From contig CAKUJN010000014.1 in assembly GCA_934661735.1 (NCBI GenBank), positions 1 through 32,248 on the forward strand: DNA of 32,248 bases. The letters are read 5' to 3'. A model generated the notes under the pieces. That model was not told the origin of the DNA. It saw only the letters and a program-made list of their open reading frames with translations, and did no database searches. This document shows, piece after piece, positions 7,118 to 14,878 of the stretch; position 1 is the stretch's first letter, and every line of letters starts with the position of its first letter. Both the position numbers and the translations under genes were made by a program. The stretch is from an uncultured Oscillospiraceae bacterium. GTDB lineage: Bacteria; Bacillota; Clostridia; Oscillospirales; Oscillospiraceae.

Positions 7118-7476
7118 ACCAGCAGGCGGACGCCGCCGAATACGATCAGCGCGCCCAGCGCGATATGCAGCAGGCGCGCGGAAACCTTCCGGAACGTCAG
7201 TCCCGCGATGATACCGCCCGCCGCGCCGCCAATGAGATACGGAACGGCGCCCTCCGGCGCGAACGTGCCCTGTATCGCATAGACCGCGATGGAGACCAGA
7301 CACAGCGGCAGAATGATGCAGACGGCGGAGGAAAACGCCTTCTTATCCTCAAGCCTTCCCAGACGGATCAGCAGCGGGACCAGCACCATCCCGCCGCCCG
7401 CGCCGAAAAAGCCGTTGACCAGCCCCGCCGCCGCGCCGGAAAGCGCATAGCGGAGCGTATGCTTGTGCTTCATCAT
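7111..7476 (-). CDS. TauE/SafE-type permease, first half-size subunit
   Basis: A 121-residue membrane protein matching one half of a TSUP-family transporter, with the family motif GFFGAGGGMVLVPLL after a short basic start and about four hydrophobic spans (about 9-34, 46-68, 78-95, 99-119). ATG 7476 has GGAGGGG seven bases upstream; a second ATG follows directly. The ribosome site is in the 3' arm of a long hairpin (7481-7519). The gene overlaps its sister half-gene by seven bases, and the two halves together give about 243 residues, the size of a normal single-chain family member. Paired half-size genes probably assemble as a heterodimer; this is inference. Confidence 0.82.
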   Translation of the reverse strand: MMKHKHTLRYALSGAAAGLVNGFFGAGGGMVLVPLLIRLGRLEDKKAFSSAVCIILPLCLVSIAVYAIQGTFAPEGAVPYLIGGAAGGIIAGLTFRKVSARLLHIALGALIVFGGVRLLVC

Positions 7477-7480
7477 ACAA

Positions 7481-7519
7481 AATCCCCTCCGCCGCTTATT
7501 TTTGGCGGCAGAGGGGATT
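7481..7519 (-). promoter_or_regulatory. Hairpin enclosing the TauE ribosome binding site
   Basis: On the minus strand AATCCCCTC-TGCCGCC pairs with GCGGC-GGAGGGGATT around an A/T-rich loop, then TTTGTATG. The 3' arm holds the GGAGGGG ribosome site of the first TauE half-gene. It may be the weak terminator of tcdA (T run broken by G), a translational block, or both. Confidence 0.6.
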
Positions 7520-7534
7520 CTTATGCAGAAGCGG

Positions 7535-8245
7535 CTATTCGCCCAGAAGCGCACGCAGGATATGACCTGCGATCATCATGCCGGCGCACGACGGCACCCA
7601 CGAAACGGAGCCGGGGACGCTGCGGCGGGACGCCTGCGGCTGCTCAAGCGGGAGGGGCTTGCGCGGAAGCTCGGTGCTGGAGAGCACGGTGTGGTGGACG
7701 ATACCCCGCGCGCGCAGCTCACGGCGCATGACGCGCGCCAGCGGACAGCCGGAGGTTTTGGAGATGTCGGTGATGACGAATTTCGACGGGTCGAGGCGGT
7801 TGCCGGTGCCCATGGAGCTGATGATGGGAATGGCCCGCGCCTGCGCCTCGGCGATCAGGCTGAGCTTGCTGGCGACGGAGTCGATGGCGTCGGCGATATA
7901 GCTCAGATCGTCCGTGAAAAACTGTTCCTTGCAGCACTCCTCGTAAAACGCGCGGATGGTGGTGACGCGGCAGTCGGGGTTGATGTCGCGGATGCGCGCG
8001 GCCATGACGTCGGTTTTATACTGACCGATGGTCGAGTGCAGCGCGACCAGCTGGCGGTTGAGATTGCTCAGCGCCACGGTGTCGTTGTCGACCAGCGTCA
8101 GCGTGCCGACGCCCGCGCGCGCAAGCGCCTCGGCCGTAAAGCTGCCGACGCCGCCCACGCCGAACACGGCGACGTGCGCGTTTTGCAGACGGGCAAGACC
8201 GTCCTCGCCGATGAGCATGACCTCACGGCAGAATTGTTCGTTCAT
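7535..8245 (-). CDS. tcdA: tRNA threonylcarbamoyladenosine dehydratase (TcdA/CsdL)
   Basis: TcdA uses ATP to cyclise N6-threonylcarbamoyladenosine at position 37 of ANN-decoding tRNAs to its hydantoin form. The 236-residue product has the E1-like/ThiF nucleotide-binding motif GVGGVGSFTAEALARAGVG (about 28-46), then LVDNDTVALSNLNRQ and a central IADAIDSVASKL segment, and ends in a hydrophobic helix (MMIAGHILRALL), as family members often do. ATG 8245 follows AGGA five bases away. Other E1-like sulfur-transfer proteins (MoeB/ThiF) are less likely because no thiamine or molybdopterin genes are nearby and the zinc CxxC pairs are absent. Confidence 0.9.
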   Translation of the reverse strand: MNEQFCREVMLIGEDGLARLQNAHVAVFGVGGVGSFTAEALARAGVGTLTLVDNDTVALSNLNRQLVALHSTIGQYKTDVMAARIRDINPDCRVTTIRAFYEECCKEQFFTDDLSYIADAIDSVASKLSLIAEAQARAIPIISSMGTGNRLDPSKFVITDISKTSGCPLARVMRRELRARGIVHHTVLSSTELPRKPLPLEQPQASRRSVPGSVSWVPSCAGMMIAGHILRALLGE

Positions 8246-8330
8246 TAGGAATCCTCCAAAAACAGAAGCGGCTCCGGTGCAGTTCATTCCGCACGGGAGG
8301 CGCACTGCCGGAGCACTGTGCGGAAATAAA

Positions 8331-8363
8331 GTTTTGTCCGGCGCGGATGCCGCCGGACAAAAC
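8331..8363 (-). terminator. Terminator after the parvulin-type gene
   Basis: GTTTTGTCCGGC and its complement GCCGGACAAAAC form a 12-bp stem (8331-8342 and 8352-8363), followed on the minus strand by TTTATTT. It lies just past the stop codon at 8388. The T run is interrupted, so termination may be partial. Confidence 0.65.
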
Positions 8364-8387
8364 AAGCCTGCATATTTGATTTACAGA

Positions 8388-9896
8388 TTATTTGGTGGTG
8401 AAACGCATTGCGGACTTCGCCTCATAGGCGGCGTTCTCTGTGACGGAGGTCTGCCAGGCGGTGAAGTCGTTATTGCGCATTGCAGTTTCGACCAGGTAGC
8501 TGCGGAGATTGTCGCCGCGGCCGCAGAAGTACATGACATGGAAGCCGTAGTCCGTCTGCACGATGCCGGTGTCGCCGGTCTCGCGGGCTGCGTCATAGCA
8601 CCAGTCCTCAAACGCGGTGACCATCTGGCCGGGGTAGATGTTTTCGTACAGAGCGGCTTCACCCGCGGCGCCGTCCTCATAGAGCTTGTCGCCCAGAGCG
8701 GCAAAGGCGTCCTCGGTCTGCTCGCCGGCCTCAAAGTCGGCAAGCGTCTGCTCGGCGCTCTGCTTTGCGGCGGCGACGGCCTCCTCGTCGGTGGAGTCGG
8801 AGACGCTGAAGAGAATGTGGCGGACATTGGGCATGCCGTAGTCATGCGTGTCGCGACTCAGGTAGTAGACAACATAGCAGCCTGCGTCGGCGGATGCAAA
8901 GGTGGTGTCGCCCTCCTTGCGCGCGGAATCGAACAGCCAGTCGGCGATTGCCTCGGGCGTTTCGCTGTACATGACGTCGGTGCGCAGGGAGACGTCGCTG
9001 GATTCATAGGACGCGCGCAGCGTCTCGGAGGCGTTGTCGATGCACGCCTGTGTGAACGCGGCCTCGTCGCCCTGCGTGTCGGCGGCCATCTTTTCTGCAT
9101 CCTGCGCGGCGAGCTTGGCGGCCTCTTCGGTATCAAGGGCGTCGCCGTTGTCGTCGGTGTACCAGGAGTTGTAGAACATGAACACACGATAGGTCAGACC
9201 GTCGTAATCATTGGGGTTGGCCTCATATTCGGCGTTCAGCTGTTCGGCGGTGTAGGTATAGCCGTCGCGGATGGAGTTGGCATACGCCTCGGCCGTGGTG
9301 TTGATCTCAAGATACTCGCGGTAGTTTTTCGCATTGCAGCCCGCGCCGTAGCTGGCGGTGATGAAGCCGTCGAGATTGGAGTAGCCGTTGTAGCTGGCGT
9401 ACAGTTCCATGGTGCTCATCTGGCTGTCGATCTGCGAGGTCTGCTCGTCGGACAGGATAAAGCCGTTTTTGACGGCGTCGTCATACAGCGCGTACATCTG
9501 CGCGGCATTGTTCAGACCGCTGTCGGTGAAGTAGTCGGCCCAGCTCTGGCCGTTTTCCTCGTCGTAGATCTGCTCATCCAGCGGCTGGGTGGTGTCGATC
9601 ATGTAGCTGAGCAGCTGGCTGTACTGCTGGGAGAAGTAGTTGTACGCGTCCTTATAGTAATAGTTGACCATGGCGGGCGTCAGCTTGTGTTCGCCGATGA
9701 CGGCGGCCGTGGAATGCGACGCGAAGAAGCCGTTGCCAAGCATATAGAAGAACACGACGGCGGCAATCACCACGACGGCGATTACGACGGTAAGGGTGGT
9801 TTTCAGACCCTTGCTCATACCGGCCTTGGAGACCTGCTCTGCCGCGGGGTTCTGTGCCTGTTCCTTGCGCTTATTTTTTTCACGAGATGCGCTCAT
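8388..9896 (-). CDS. Membrane-anchored PpiC/PrsA-like peptidyl-prolyl isomerase
   Basis: A 502-residue extracytoplasmic protein probably helping secreted proteins to fold. The N terminus is charged and cytoplasmic (1-31), followed by one membrane helix (about 32-54) with no lipobox Cys, unlike classic PrsA lipoproteins. Residues 62-215 resemble the SurA-type helical chaperone region. Residues 357-457 form a parvulin domain starting NVRHILFSV and ending QTDYGFHVMYF. A second, degenerate copy precedes it at about 235-346 (YRVFMFYNSWY to DAGCYVVYYL). The start at 9896 is followed by a basic stretch typical of a signal anchor. A strong promoter lies 55 bases upstream and a terminator follows, so it is probably monocistronic. 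Isomerase activity is inferred. Confidence 0.8.
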   Translation of the reverse strand: MSASREKNKRKEQAQNPAAEQVSKAGMSKGLKTTLTVVIAVVVIAAVVFFYMLGNGFFASHSTAAVIGEHKLTPAMVNYYYKDAYNYFSQQYSQLLSYMIDTTQPLDEQIYDEENGQSWADYFTDSGLNNAAQMYALYDDAVKNGFILSDEQTSQIDSQMSTMELYASYNGYSNLDGFITASYGAGCNAKNYREYLEINTTAEAYANSIRDGYTYTAEQLNAEYEANPNDYDGLTYRVFMFYNSWYTDDNGDALDTEEAAKLAAQDAEKMAADTQGDEAAFTQACIDNASETLRASYESSDVSLRTDVMYSETPEAIADWLFDSARKEGDTTFASADAGCYVVYYLSRDTHDYGMPNVRHILFSVSDSTDEEAVAAAKQSAEQTLADFEAGEQTEDAFAALGDKLYEDGAAGEAALYENIYPGQMVTAFEDWCYDAARETGDTGIVQTDYGFHVMYFCGRGDNLRSYLVETAMRNNDFTAWQTSVTENAAYEAKSAMRFTTK

Positions 9897-9950
9897 TTGG
9901 GTTCATTCCTCTCATATTCTGAGTTTTCGCCGGAAAGCGATACAAACGGT

Positions 9951-9979
9951 ATTATAGCGAAAAGCCGGAACGGTTTCAA
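9951..9979 (-). promoter_or_regulatory. Sigma-A-type promoter for the parvulin-type gene
   Basis: On the minus strand TTGAAA (9979-9974), a 17-base spacer and a perfect TATAAT (9956-9951). Predicted start near 9944, about 48 bases before the ATG. Confidence 0.8.
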
Positions 9980-10049
9980 GTGGAGAATGTGAAATCTTAA
10001 AGAAAGTTCACGGATTTGCCAGTGATTTCCCGAATTTTCGCGCGGAAAT

Positions 10050-11774
10050 TTATTTTGCGGGCTTGAAGCTGTCCTTCAGGCCGACGCTGCGGTTGAATAC
10101 CAGATGGTCCTTTGTGCAGTCGCGGCTGTCCATGCAGAAATAGCCGGTGCGCATAAACTGATAGCACGGGGCGGTGTGCGCGCCGCGGCCCTCGCCCTCG
10201 GCGTCGTACTTTTCGGCCTCGGCGATCAGCGCGCGCTCGACCTTGCAGCCCGTCAGAACGGTCAGAGAGTCCGGATTCATGCAGGTGAGGAAGTCCTCGG
10301 CCGCGTCCGGCTGCGGATCGGAGAAGAGGTTGTCGTACAGGCGGACCTCGGCGTCGACGCAGCTTGCCGCGTCGACCCAGTGGATCGTCGCGCCTTTGAC
10401 CTTGCGGCCGTCGGCGGGGTCGCCGCCGCGGGAGTCGGGGTCATATTCGGCGTAAACCTCGGTGATATTGCCGTTTTCGTCCTTTTTGCAGCCGGTGCAG
10501 GTGATGAGGTACGCACCCTTCAGACGGCATTCGGGGCCGTTGGGATACAGGCGCTTGTACTTCGGAACGGGCGCTTCAAGGAAGTCCTCGGCCTCGATCC
10601 AGACCTCGCGGCTGAACGTGATTTCATGCGTGCCCTGCTCGGGATGGACGGGATTGTTTTCAACCGAGAACGTTTCACTCTTTCCCTCGGGATAGTTGGT
10701 GATGATCAGCTTGACCGGCCGCAGGACGGCCATGGTGCGCTCGGCGGTGTCGTTGAGGTCCTCGCGCAGGCAGTGCTCAAGCAGCGCGTACTCGACGGTG
10801 TTGGCGGCCTTTGCCACGCCGATGCGCTCGCAGAAATCGCGGATGGAGCGGCTGGTATAGCCGCGGCGGCGCAGACCGCAGAGCGTGGGCATTCTGGGGT
10901 CGTCCCAGCCGGAGACGCGGCCCGTTTCGACCAGCAGGCGGAGCTTGCGCTTGGACATGACGGTGTGGTCGATGCCGAGGCGGGCAAACTCGATCTGGCG
11001 CGGCTTGTGCCAGGGAATGGAGATGTTGCTCACGACCCAGTCGTACAGCGGGCGGTGCGCCTCAAATTCCAGCGAGCACAGCGAATGCGTGATGCCCTCC
11101 AGCGCGTCCTGAATGGGGTGGGCGAAGTCGTACATCGGATAGATGCACCACTTGTCGCCCTGACGGTGATGGTGCATGTAGCGGATGCGGTAGATGACCG
11201 GATCGCGCATGTTGAAGTTGCCGGAGGCAAGATCGATCCTGGCGCGGAGCGTTTTGCTGCCCTCGGGGAACTCGCCCGCGCGCATACGCGCGAACAGATC
11301 GAGGTTTTCCTCGACGCTGCGGTCGCGGAAGGGCGAGATGGCGGGCTTGCCGATGTCGCCGCGGTACTCGCGGAACTGCTCGGCGGTCAGGTCGCAGACG
11401 TAGGCCAGTCCCTTTTTGATCAGCTCGACGGCGTATTCATAGTCCTTTTCAAAGTAGTCCGAGCCGTAGTAGAACCGGTCGCCCCAGTCGAAGCCCAGCC
11501 AGTGGATGTCCTGCTGGATGGCGTCGACATACTCGGAATCCTCTTTCGTGGGATTCGTGTCGTCCATGCGCAGATTGCACAGGCCGCCGAATTTTTCGGC
11601 CGTGCCGAAGTCGATGGTCAGCGCCTTGCAGTGGCCGATGTGCAGATAGCCGTTCGGCTCGGGCGGGAAGCGGGTGTGGACTGTGCAGCCCTCGAATTGT
11701 CCGCCTGGAGCAAGATCCTCCTCAATAAAGGCGTCGATGAAATTTTTGCTTTCGAGTTTACGTTCTTCTTCCAT
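10050..11774 (-). CDS. glnS: Glutamine--tRNA ligase (GlnRS)
   Basis: This enzyme charges tRNA-Gln directly with glutamine using ATP. The 574-residue product has class I signatures: a PPEPNGYLHIGH block near residue 45 (HIGH motif), MDDTNP, and a KMSKS-type loop as VMSKRKL near 270. A GlnRS-type catalytic core (MYDFAHPIQDALEGITHSLC) is followed by a full C-terminal beta-barrel anticodon-binding region, so it is not a GluRS, whose C-terminal region is helical. AGGAGG precedes the ATG by 11 bases. Many Firmicutes make Gln-tRNA through GluRS plus GatCAB instead, so GlnRS is an optional, probably laterally spread trait. It has its own promoter. Confidence 0.96.
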   Translation of the reverse strand: MEEERKLESKNFIDAFIEEDLAPGGQFEGCTVHTRFPPEPNGYLHIGHCKALTIDFGTAEKFGGLCNLRMDDTNPTKEDSEYVDAIQQDIHWLGFDWGDRFYYGSDYFEKDYEYAVELIKKGLAYVCDLTAEQFREYRGDIGKPAISPFRDRSVEENLDLFARMRAGEFPEGSKTLRARIDLASGNFNMRDPVIYRIRYMHHHRQGDKWCIYPMYDFAHPIQDALEGITHSLCSLEFEAHRPLYDWVVSNISIPWHKPRQIEFARLGIDHTVMSKRKLRLLVETGRVSGWDDPRMPTLCGLRRRGYTSRSIRDFCERIGVAKAANTVEYALLEHCLREDLNDTAERTMAVLRPVKLIITNYPEGKSETFSVENNPVHPEQGTHEITFSREVWIEAEDFLEAPVPKYKRLYPNGPECRLKGAYLITCTGCKKDENGNITEVYAEYDPDSRGGDPADGRKVKGATIHWVDAASCVDAEVRLYDNLFSDPQPDAAEDFLTCMNPDSLTVLTGCKVERALIAEAEKYDAEGEGRGAHTAPCYQFMRTGYFCMDSRDCTKDHLVFNRSVGLKDSFKPAK

Positions 11775-11808
11775 GCGGACAGATTCCTCCTATCGATACG
11801 ATTCCTCC

Positions 11809-11837
11809 ATTATATACGAAGTATCCGCGTTTCGCAA
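11809..11837 (-). promoter_or_regulatory. Sigma-A-type promoter for glnS
   Basis: On the minus strand TTGCGA (11837-11832), a 17-base spacer and TATAAT (11814-11809). Predicted start near 11802, giving a leader of about 28 bases. No T-box leader is present. Confidence 0.7.
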
Positions 11838-11971
11838 TCGTCAAATGAAAAAGCGCGGATGATTTTGTAAAAAATATGAAAACAATCGCCGAAAAATCAA
11901 TTTGCCCCTTTTCAAGAGAGCGAAAATATTATAGAATACGAAAAGAATCTCAAAGAGGGGTGTAGTGTTCG

Positions 11972-12694
11972 ATGGGCGAACCGAAATATAAACGCGTCCT
12001 GCTGAAAATCAGCGGCGAGGCGCTGGCGGGCGAGGCGCACCGCGGGCTGGACTTTAACGTTATCGGCGGCGTGTGCGACGTGGTCCGGAAGTGTGTGGAG
12101 CTGGGCGTGCAGGTCGGCATTGTCGTCGGCGGCGGGAACTTCTGGCGCGGCGTCAAGGATGGCGGCGGTAAGATGGAGCGCACGCGCGCCGACCATATGG
12201 GAATGCTGGCGACCGTTATCAATTGTCTGGCCGTGGCCGACTGCCTGGAGCAGCGCGACGTGCCTGTGCGGGTGCAGACGGCCATTGAGATGAACAAAAT
12301 TGCCGAGCCGTATATCCGCAGCAAGGCCATCCGCCATCTGGAAAAGGGCCGTGTGGTGATTTTCGGCTGCGGCACGGGCAATCCCTATTTCTCCACCGAT
12401 ACCGGCGCGGTGCTGCGCGCGGCGGAGATTGACGCGGACGCGATTCTGCTGGCGAAGAATATCGACGGTGTCTATTCGGCGGACCCCGCCAAGGACCCGA
12501 ATGCGGTGAAGTACGACACCATCACCTATGATGAGGTGCTGGCAAAGCATCTGGCCGTGATGGATACGACCGCGACATCCCTTTCCATGGACAACCACAT
12601 CCCTGTGCAGGTATTTGCGCTCAAGGATCCGGAGAATATTCTCCGCGTCGTCATGGGCGAACCGATTGGTACGATCGTTAAGGAGGAAAGATAA
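11972..12694 (+). CDS. pyrH: UMP kinase
   Basis: PyrH phosphorylates UMP to UDP with ATP, a step in pyrimidine nucleotide supply; the bacterial enzyme is a hexameric amino-acid-kinase-fold protein. The 240-residue product has the expected [15 protein letters not shown] start, the VGGGNFWRG glycine-rich loop, [16 protein letters not shown], the [16 protein letters not shown] block and a [11 protein letters not shown] segment. AGAGGGG lies 11 bases before the ATG. It is the first gene of the long plus-strand cluster and is separated from frr by a single base, as in many bacteria. Confidence 0.97.
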   Translation: MGEPKYKRVLLKISGEALAGEAHRGLDFNVIGGVCDVVRKCVELGVQVGIVVGGGNFWRGVKDGGGKMERTRADHMGMLATVINCLAVADCLEQRDVPVRVQTAIEMNKIAEPYIRSKAIRHLEKGRVVIFGCGTGNPYFSTDTGAVLRAAEIDADAILLAKNIDGVYSADPAKDPNAVKYDTITYDEVLAKHLAVMDTTATSLSMDNHIPVQVFALKDPENILRVVMGEPIGTIVKEER

Positions 12695-12695
12695 C

Positions 12696-13247
12696 ATGGC
12701 AGATCTCAAGGAATTTGAACGGAAAATGGAAAAGACCCTGGACGTGCTGGCCTCTGACTTCGGCGCAGTGCGCGCGGGCCGCGCGAACGCGCAGGTGCTT
12801 GACCGTATCACGGTCGAATATTACGGCGTGCCCACGCCGCTGAATCAGGTCGGCACGATTTCTTCGCCCGACGCCCGCACGCTGGTCATCCAGCCGTGGG
12901 ACACCACGCTGCTGCGCGCCATCGAAAAGGCAATCCAGACGTCCGATCTGGGCATCAACCCGCAGAATGACGGCCGCGTCATCCGCCTTGCGTTCCCGCA
13001 GCTGACCGAGGAGCGCCGCAAGGATCTGACCAAACAGGTCAGAAAGTACGCCGAGGACGCAAAGGTCGCCGTCCGCAACGTCCGCCGCGACGCAGTGGAC
13101 TACGTCAAGAAGGCGCAGAAGAAGGGCGAGCTGACCGAGGACGACCAGAAGAAGGCCGAAAAGGACATTCAGGAGCTGACCGATAAGTTCACGAAGCGCG
13201 TCGACGAGATGTGCGGCAAAAAGGAAAAGGAACTGATGGAAATCTGA
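12696..13247 (+). CDS. frr: Ribosome recycling factor
   Basis: RRF splits post-termination ribosomes together with EF-G. The 183-residue product has the normal length and the three-helix-bundle layout, with [16 protein letters not shown] near the N terminus, [12 protein letters not shown], the LVIQPWD segment, and C-terminal helices beginning [12 protein letters not shown]. The ATG at 12696 is set by AAGGAGG, which lies inside the last codons of pyrH, so the two are coupled. A hairpin at 13294-13320 follows before uppS. Confidence 0.98.
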   Translation: MADLKEFERKMEKTLDVLASDFGAVRAGRANAQVLDRITVEYYGVPTPLNQVGTISSPDARTLVIQPWDTTLLRAIEKAIQTSDLGINPQNDGRVIRLAFPQLTEERRKDLTKQVRKYAEDAKVAVRNVRRDAVDYVKKAQKKGELTEDDQKKAEKDIQELTDKFTKRVDEMCGKKEKELMEI

Positions 13248-13293
13248 CGCTGTACAGGCGGAGTTTCCGGCAGGCAACTATCACGAAAGCGTT

Positions 13294-13320
13294 CAAAAGC
13301 CGCCGAATCGGCGGCTTTTG
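13294..13320 (+). terminator. Hairpin between frr and uppS (terminator-like)
   Basis: CAAAAGCCGCC pairs perfectly with GGCGGCTTTTG (11 bp, extendable by one G-C pair). The hairpin ends two bases before the first possible uppS ATG. The T run is only four long and is followed by GTCATG, so it may be a leaky terminator or a translational block for uppS, not a full stop. Confidence 0.55.
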
Positions 13321-13322
13321 TC

Positions 13323-14069
13323 ATGAAAAGGACTATGGCTATTTTTGAAAAGAAACACAATATGCTCCCGCCGCCGCGCCACATCGCCATCATCATGGAC
13401 GGCAACGGCCGCTGGGCGCAGAAGCGCGGGTTGCCGCGCACGGCGGGCCACGCCGCCGGAAGCGAAAATTTCCGGCGCATTGCGACATACTGCAAAAACC
13501 TCGGCGTGGACTATCTGACGATTTACGCGTTCTCCACGGAGAACTGGAAGCGCTCGGCTGATGAGGTTGCGGTGATCATGGGGCTGTTTGAAAAATACCT
13601 CCATGAGGCCATCGAGGAGATGGAGCGCGATCACATCCGGCTGAAAATTCTGGGCGATCTGGGCAGAATTTCGCCGGAGCTGCGGGCGCTGATCGGGCGG
13701 ACGGACGAAATCTCCACCCGTTACACGGGCTTTCAGGCAAACGTGTGCATCAACTACGGCGGTCGGGATGAGATTGTCCATGCGGCGCGGCGCTTCGCGG
13801 CTGACTGCGTAAAGGGGCTGAAAAAGCCGGAGGAGCTGACCGAGGCGGATTTTGCGCACTATCTGTACACGGACGGCATTCCCGATCCGGAGCTGATCAT
13901 CCGCACGTCGGGCGAAATGCGCACGTCCAATTTCCTGCCGTGGCAGTCGGCGTACAGCGAGTATTATATCGCGGACGCGCTGTGGCCAGATTTTGACGAG
14001 AGAGAGCTGGATAAGGCAATCGCTGCCTATCACAGGCGCGACCGCCGGTTTGGAGGCGTGAAGAAATGA
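13323..14069 (+). CDS. uppS: Isoprenyl transferase / undecaprenyl diphosphate synthase
   Basis: UppS extends farnesyl diphosphate with isopentenyl diphosphate to undecaprenyl diphosphate, the lipid carrier for peptidoglycan. The 248-residue frame carries the cis-prenyltransferase signature HIAIIMDGNGRWAQKRG with the catalytic Asp, then GHAAGSENFRRIA, TIYAFSTENWKR, and the C-terminal RTSGEMRTSNFLPWQSAYSE block. The start is uncertain: ATG 13323 has only a weak GGCGG inside the preceding hairpin, while ATG 13335 gives an N terminus (MAIFEKK) nearer the family but has GGA only two bases away. The gene overlaps cdsA by four bases. The substrate is supplied through the MEP pathway, two genes of which lie downstream. 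Confidence 0.95.
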   Translation: MKRTMAIFEKKHNMLPPPRHIAIIMDGNGRWAQKRGLPRTAGHAAGSENFRRIATYCKNLGVDYLTIYAFSTENWKRSADEVAVIMGLFEKYLHEAIEEMERDHIRLKILGDLGRISPELRALIGRTDEISTRYTGFQANVCINYGGRDEIVHAARRFAADCVKGLKKPEELTEADFAHYLYTDGIPDPELIIRTSGEMRTSNFLPWQSAYSEYYIADALWPDFDERELDKAIAAYHRRDRRFGGVKK

Positions 14070-14878
14070 AACAGAGACTTCTTGTGGCCGCCGTCGGCGT
14101 GCCGCTTCTGATTGTGGTATTGGTGTTCCTGCCGCCGTATGCGACGGCGTTTCTGGCTGCGGCCATCGCGGGCGCGGCGGCGTATGAGCTGCTGCACACA
14201 GCGTGCCGGCGGCCGAAGCCGCTGTATGTCCCGACGATTCTGTGCGCGGTGCTGACGGTGCTGGCAATCGGCTTGCAGACGGCGTTGACGGCGACGCTGA
14301 TTTACGCGTTTTTGTATGTCATGCTGCTGTTTTTCCTGGCGGTTTCCTCGCATGGGACGGAAAAGGCCATCCCGTTTGCGGATGTGGCCGTGTGCGTTGT
14401 GGCGGGCTTCCTGTTTCCGGCGATGTACGCCTGCATCGCGCTGCTGCGCAATATGGGCGCGGTGTATGTGCTGATGCCGTTTGTCGTGGCGTTTATCGGC
14501 GACAGTTTTTCGATGCTGGGCGGCATGGCGCTGGGACACAAAAAGTTTGCGCCGCGCGTCAGCCCGAACAAGACGTGGGCGGGCTTTCTGGCAGGACCGG
14601 TCGGAAGCGCGCTGGGCATGGTCATCCTTGGTCTTGTCGCGCGCGCGGCGTGGGAAATGGAGCTTCCGCTGTGGTATCTGGCGCTTACGGGCGCGGTCAC
14701 GAACGTGTTCGGACAGCTGGGCGACCTTTCGATGAGTCTGATCAAGCGTGAGGCGGGCATCAAGGACTACAGCCATATTTTTTTGACGCACGGCGGCGTG
14801 CTGGACCGGTTTGATTCGACGATGTTCCTCTCTCCGGTCATCTACGGCATGGTCCTGCTGATGGGAGTGATCGTATGA
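14066..14878 (+). CDS. cdsA: Phosphatidate cytidylyltransferase
   Basis: CdsA converts phosphatidic acid and CTP to CDP-diacylglycerol, the branch-point precursor of membrane phospholipids. The 270-residue integral membrane protein has about eight hydrophobic spans and the family signature in its C-terminal half: FIGDSFSMLGG, RVSPNKTWAGFLAG, GQLGDLSMSLIKREAGIKD and HGGVLDRFDS. The ATG overlaps the uppS stop (ATGA), and its own TGA overlaps the dxr ATG in the same way, so the three genes are translationally coupled. Confidence 0.95.
   Translation: MKQRLLVAAVGVPLLIVVLVFLPPYATAFLAAAIAGAAAYELLHTACRRPKPLYVPTILCAVLTVLAIGLQTALTATLIYAFLYVMLLFFLAVSSHGTEKAIPFADVAVCVVAGFLFPAMYACIALLRNMGAVYVLMPFVVAFIGDSFSMLGGMALGHKKFAPRVSPNKTWAGFLAGPVGSALGMVILGLVARAAWEMELPLWYLALTGAVTNVFGQLGDLSMSLIKREAGIKDYSHIFLTHGGVLDRFDSTMFLSPVIYGMVLLMGVIV

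Noticed and set aside
4341..13285. Shared 13-mer GGCAACTATCACG after the ruvX TAG and downstream of frr
   Set aside because: With about 32 kb compared against itself, several 13-base matches are expected by chance; similarity fades at once on both sides.
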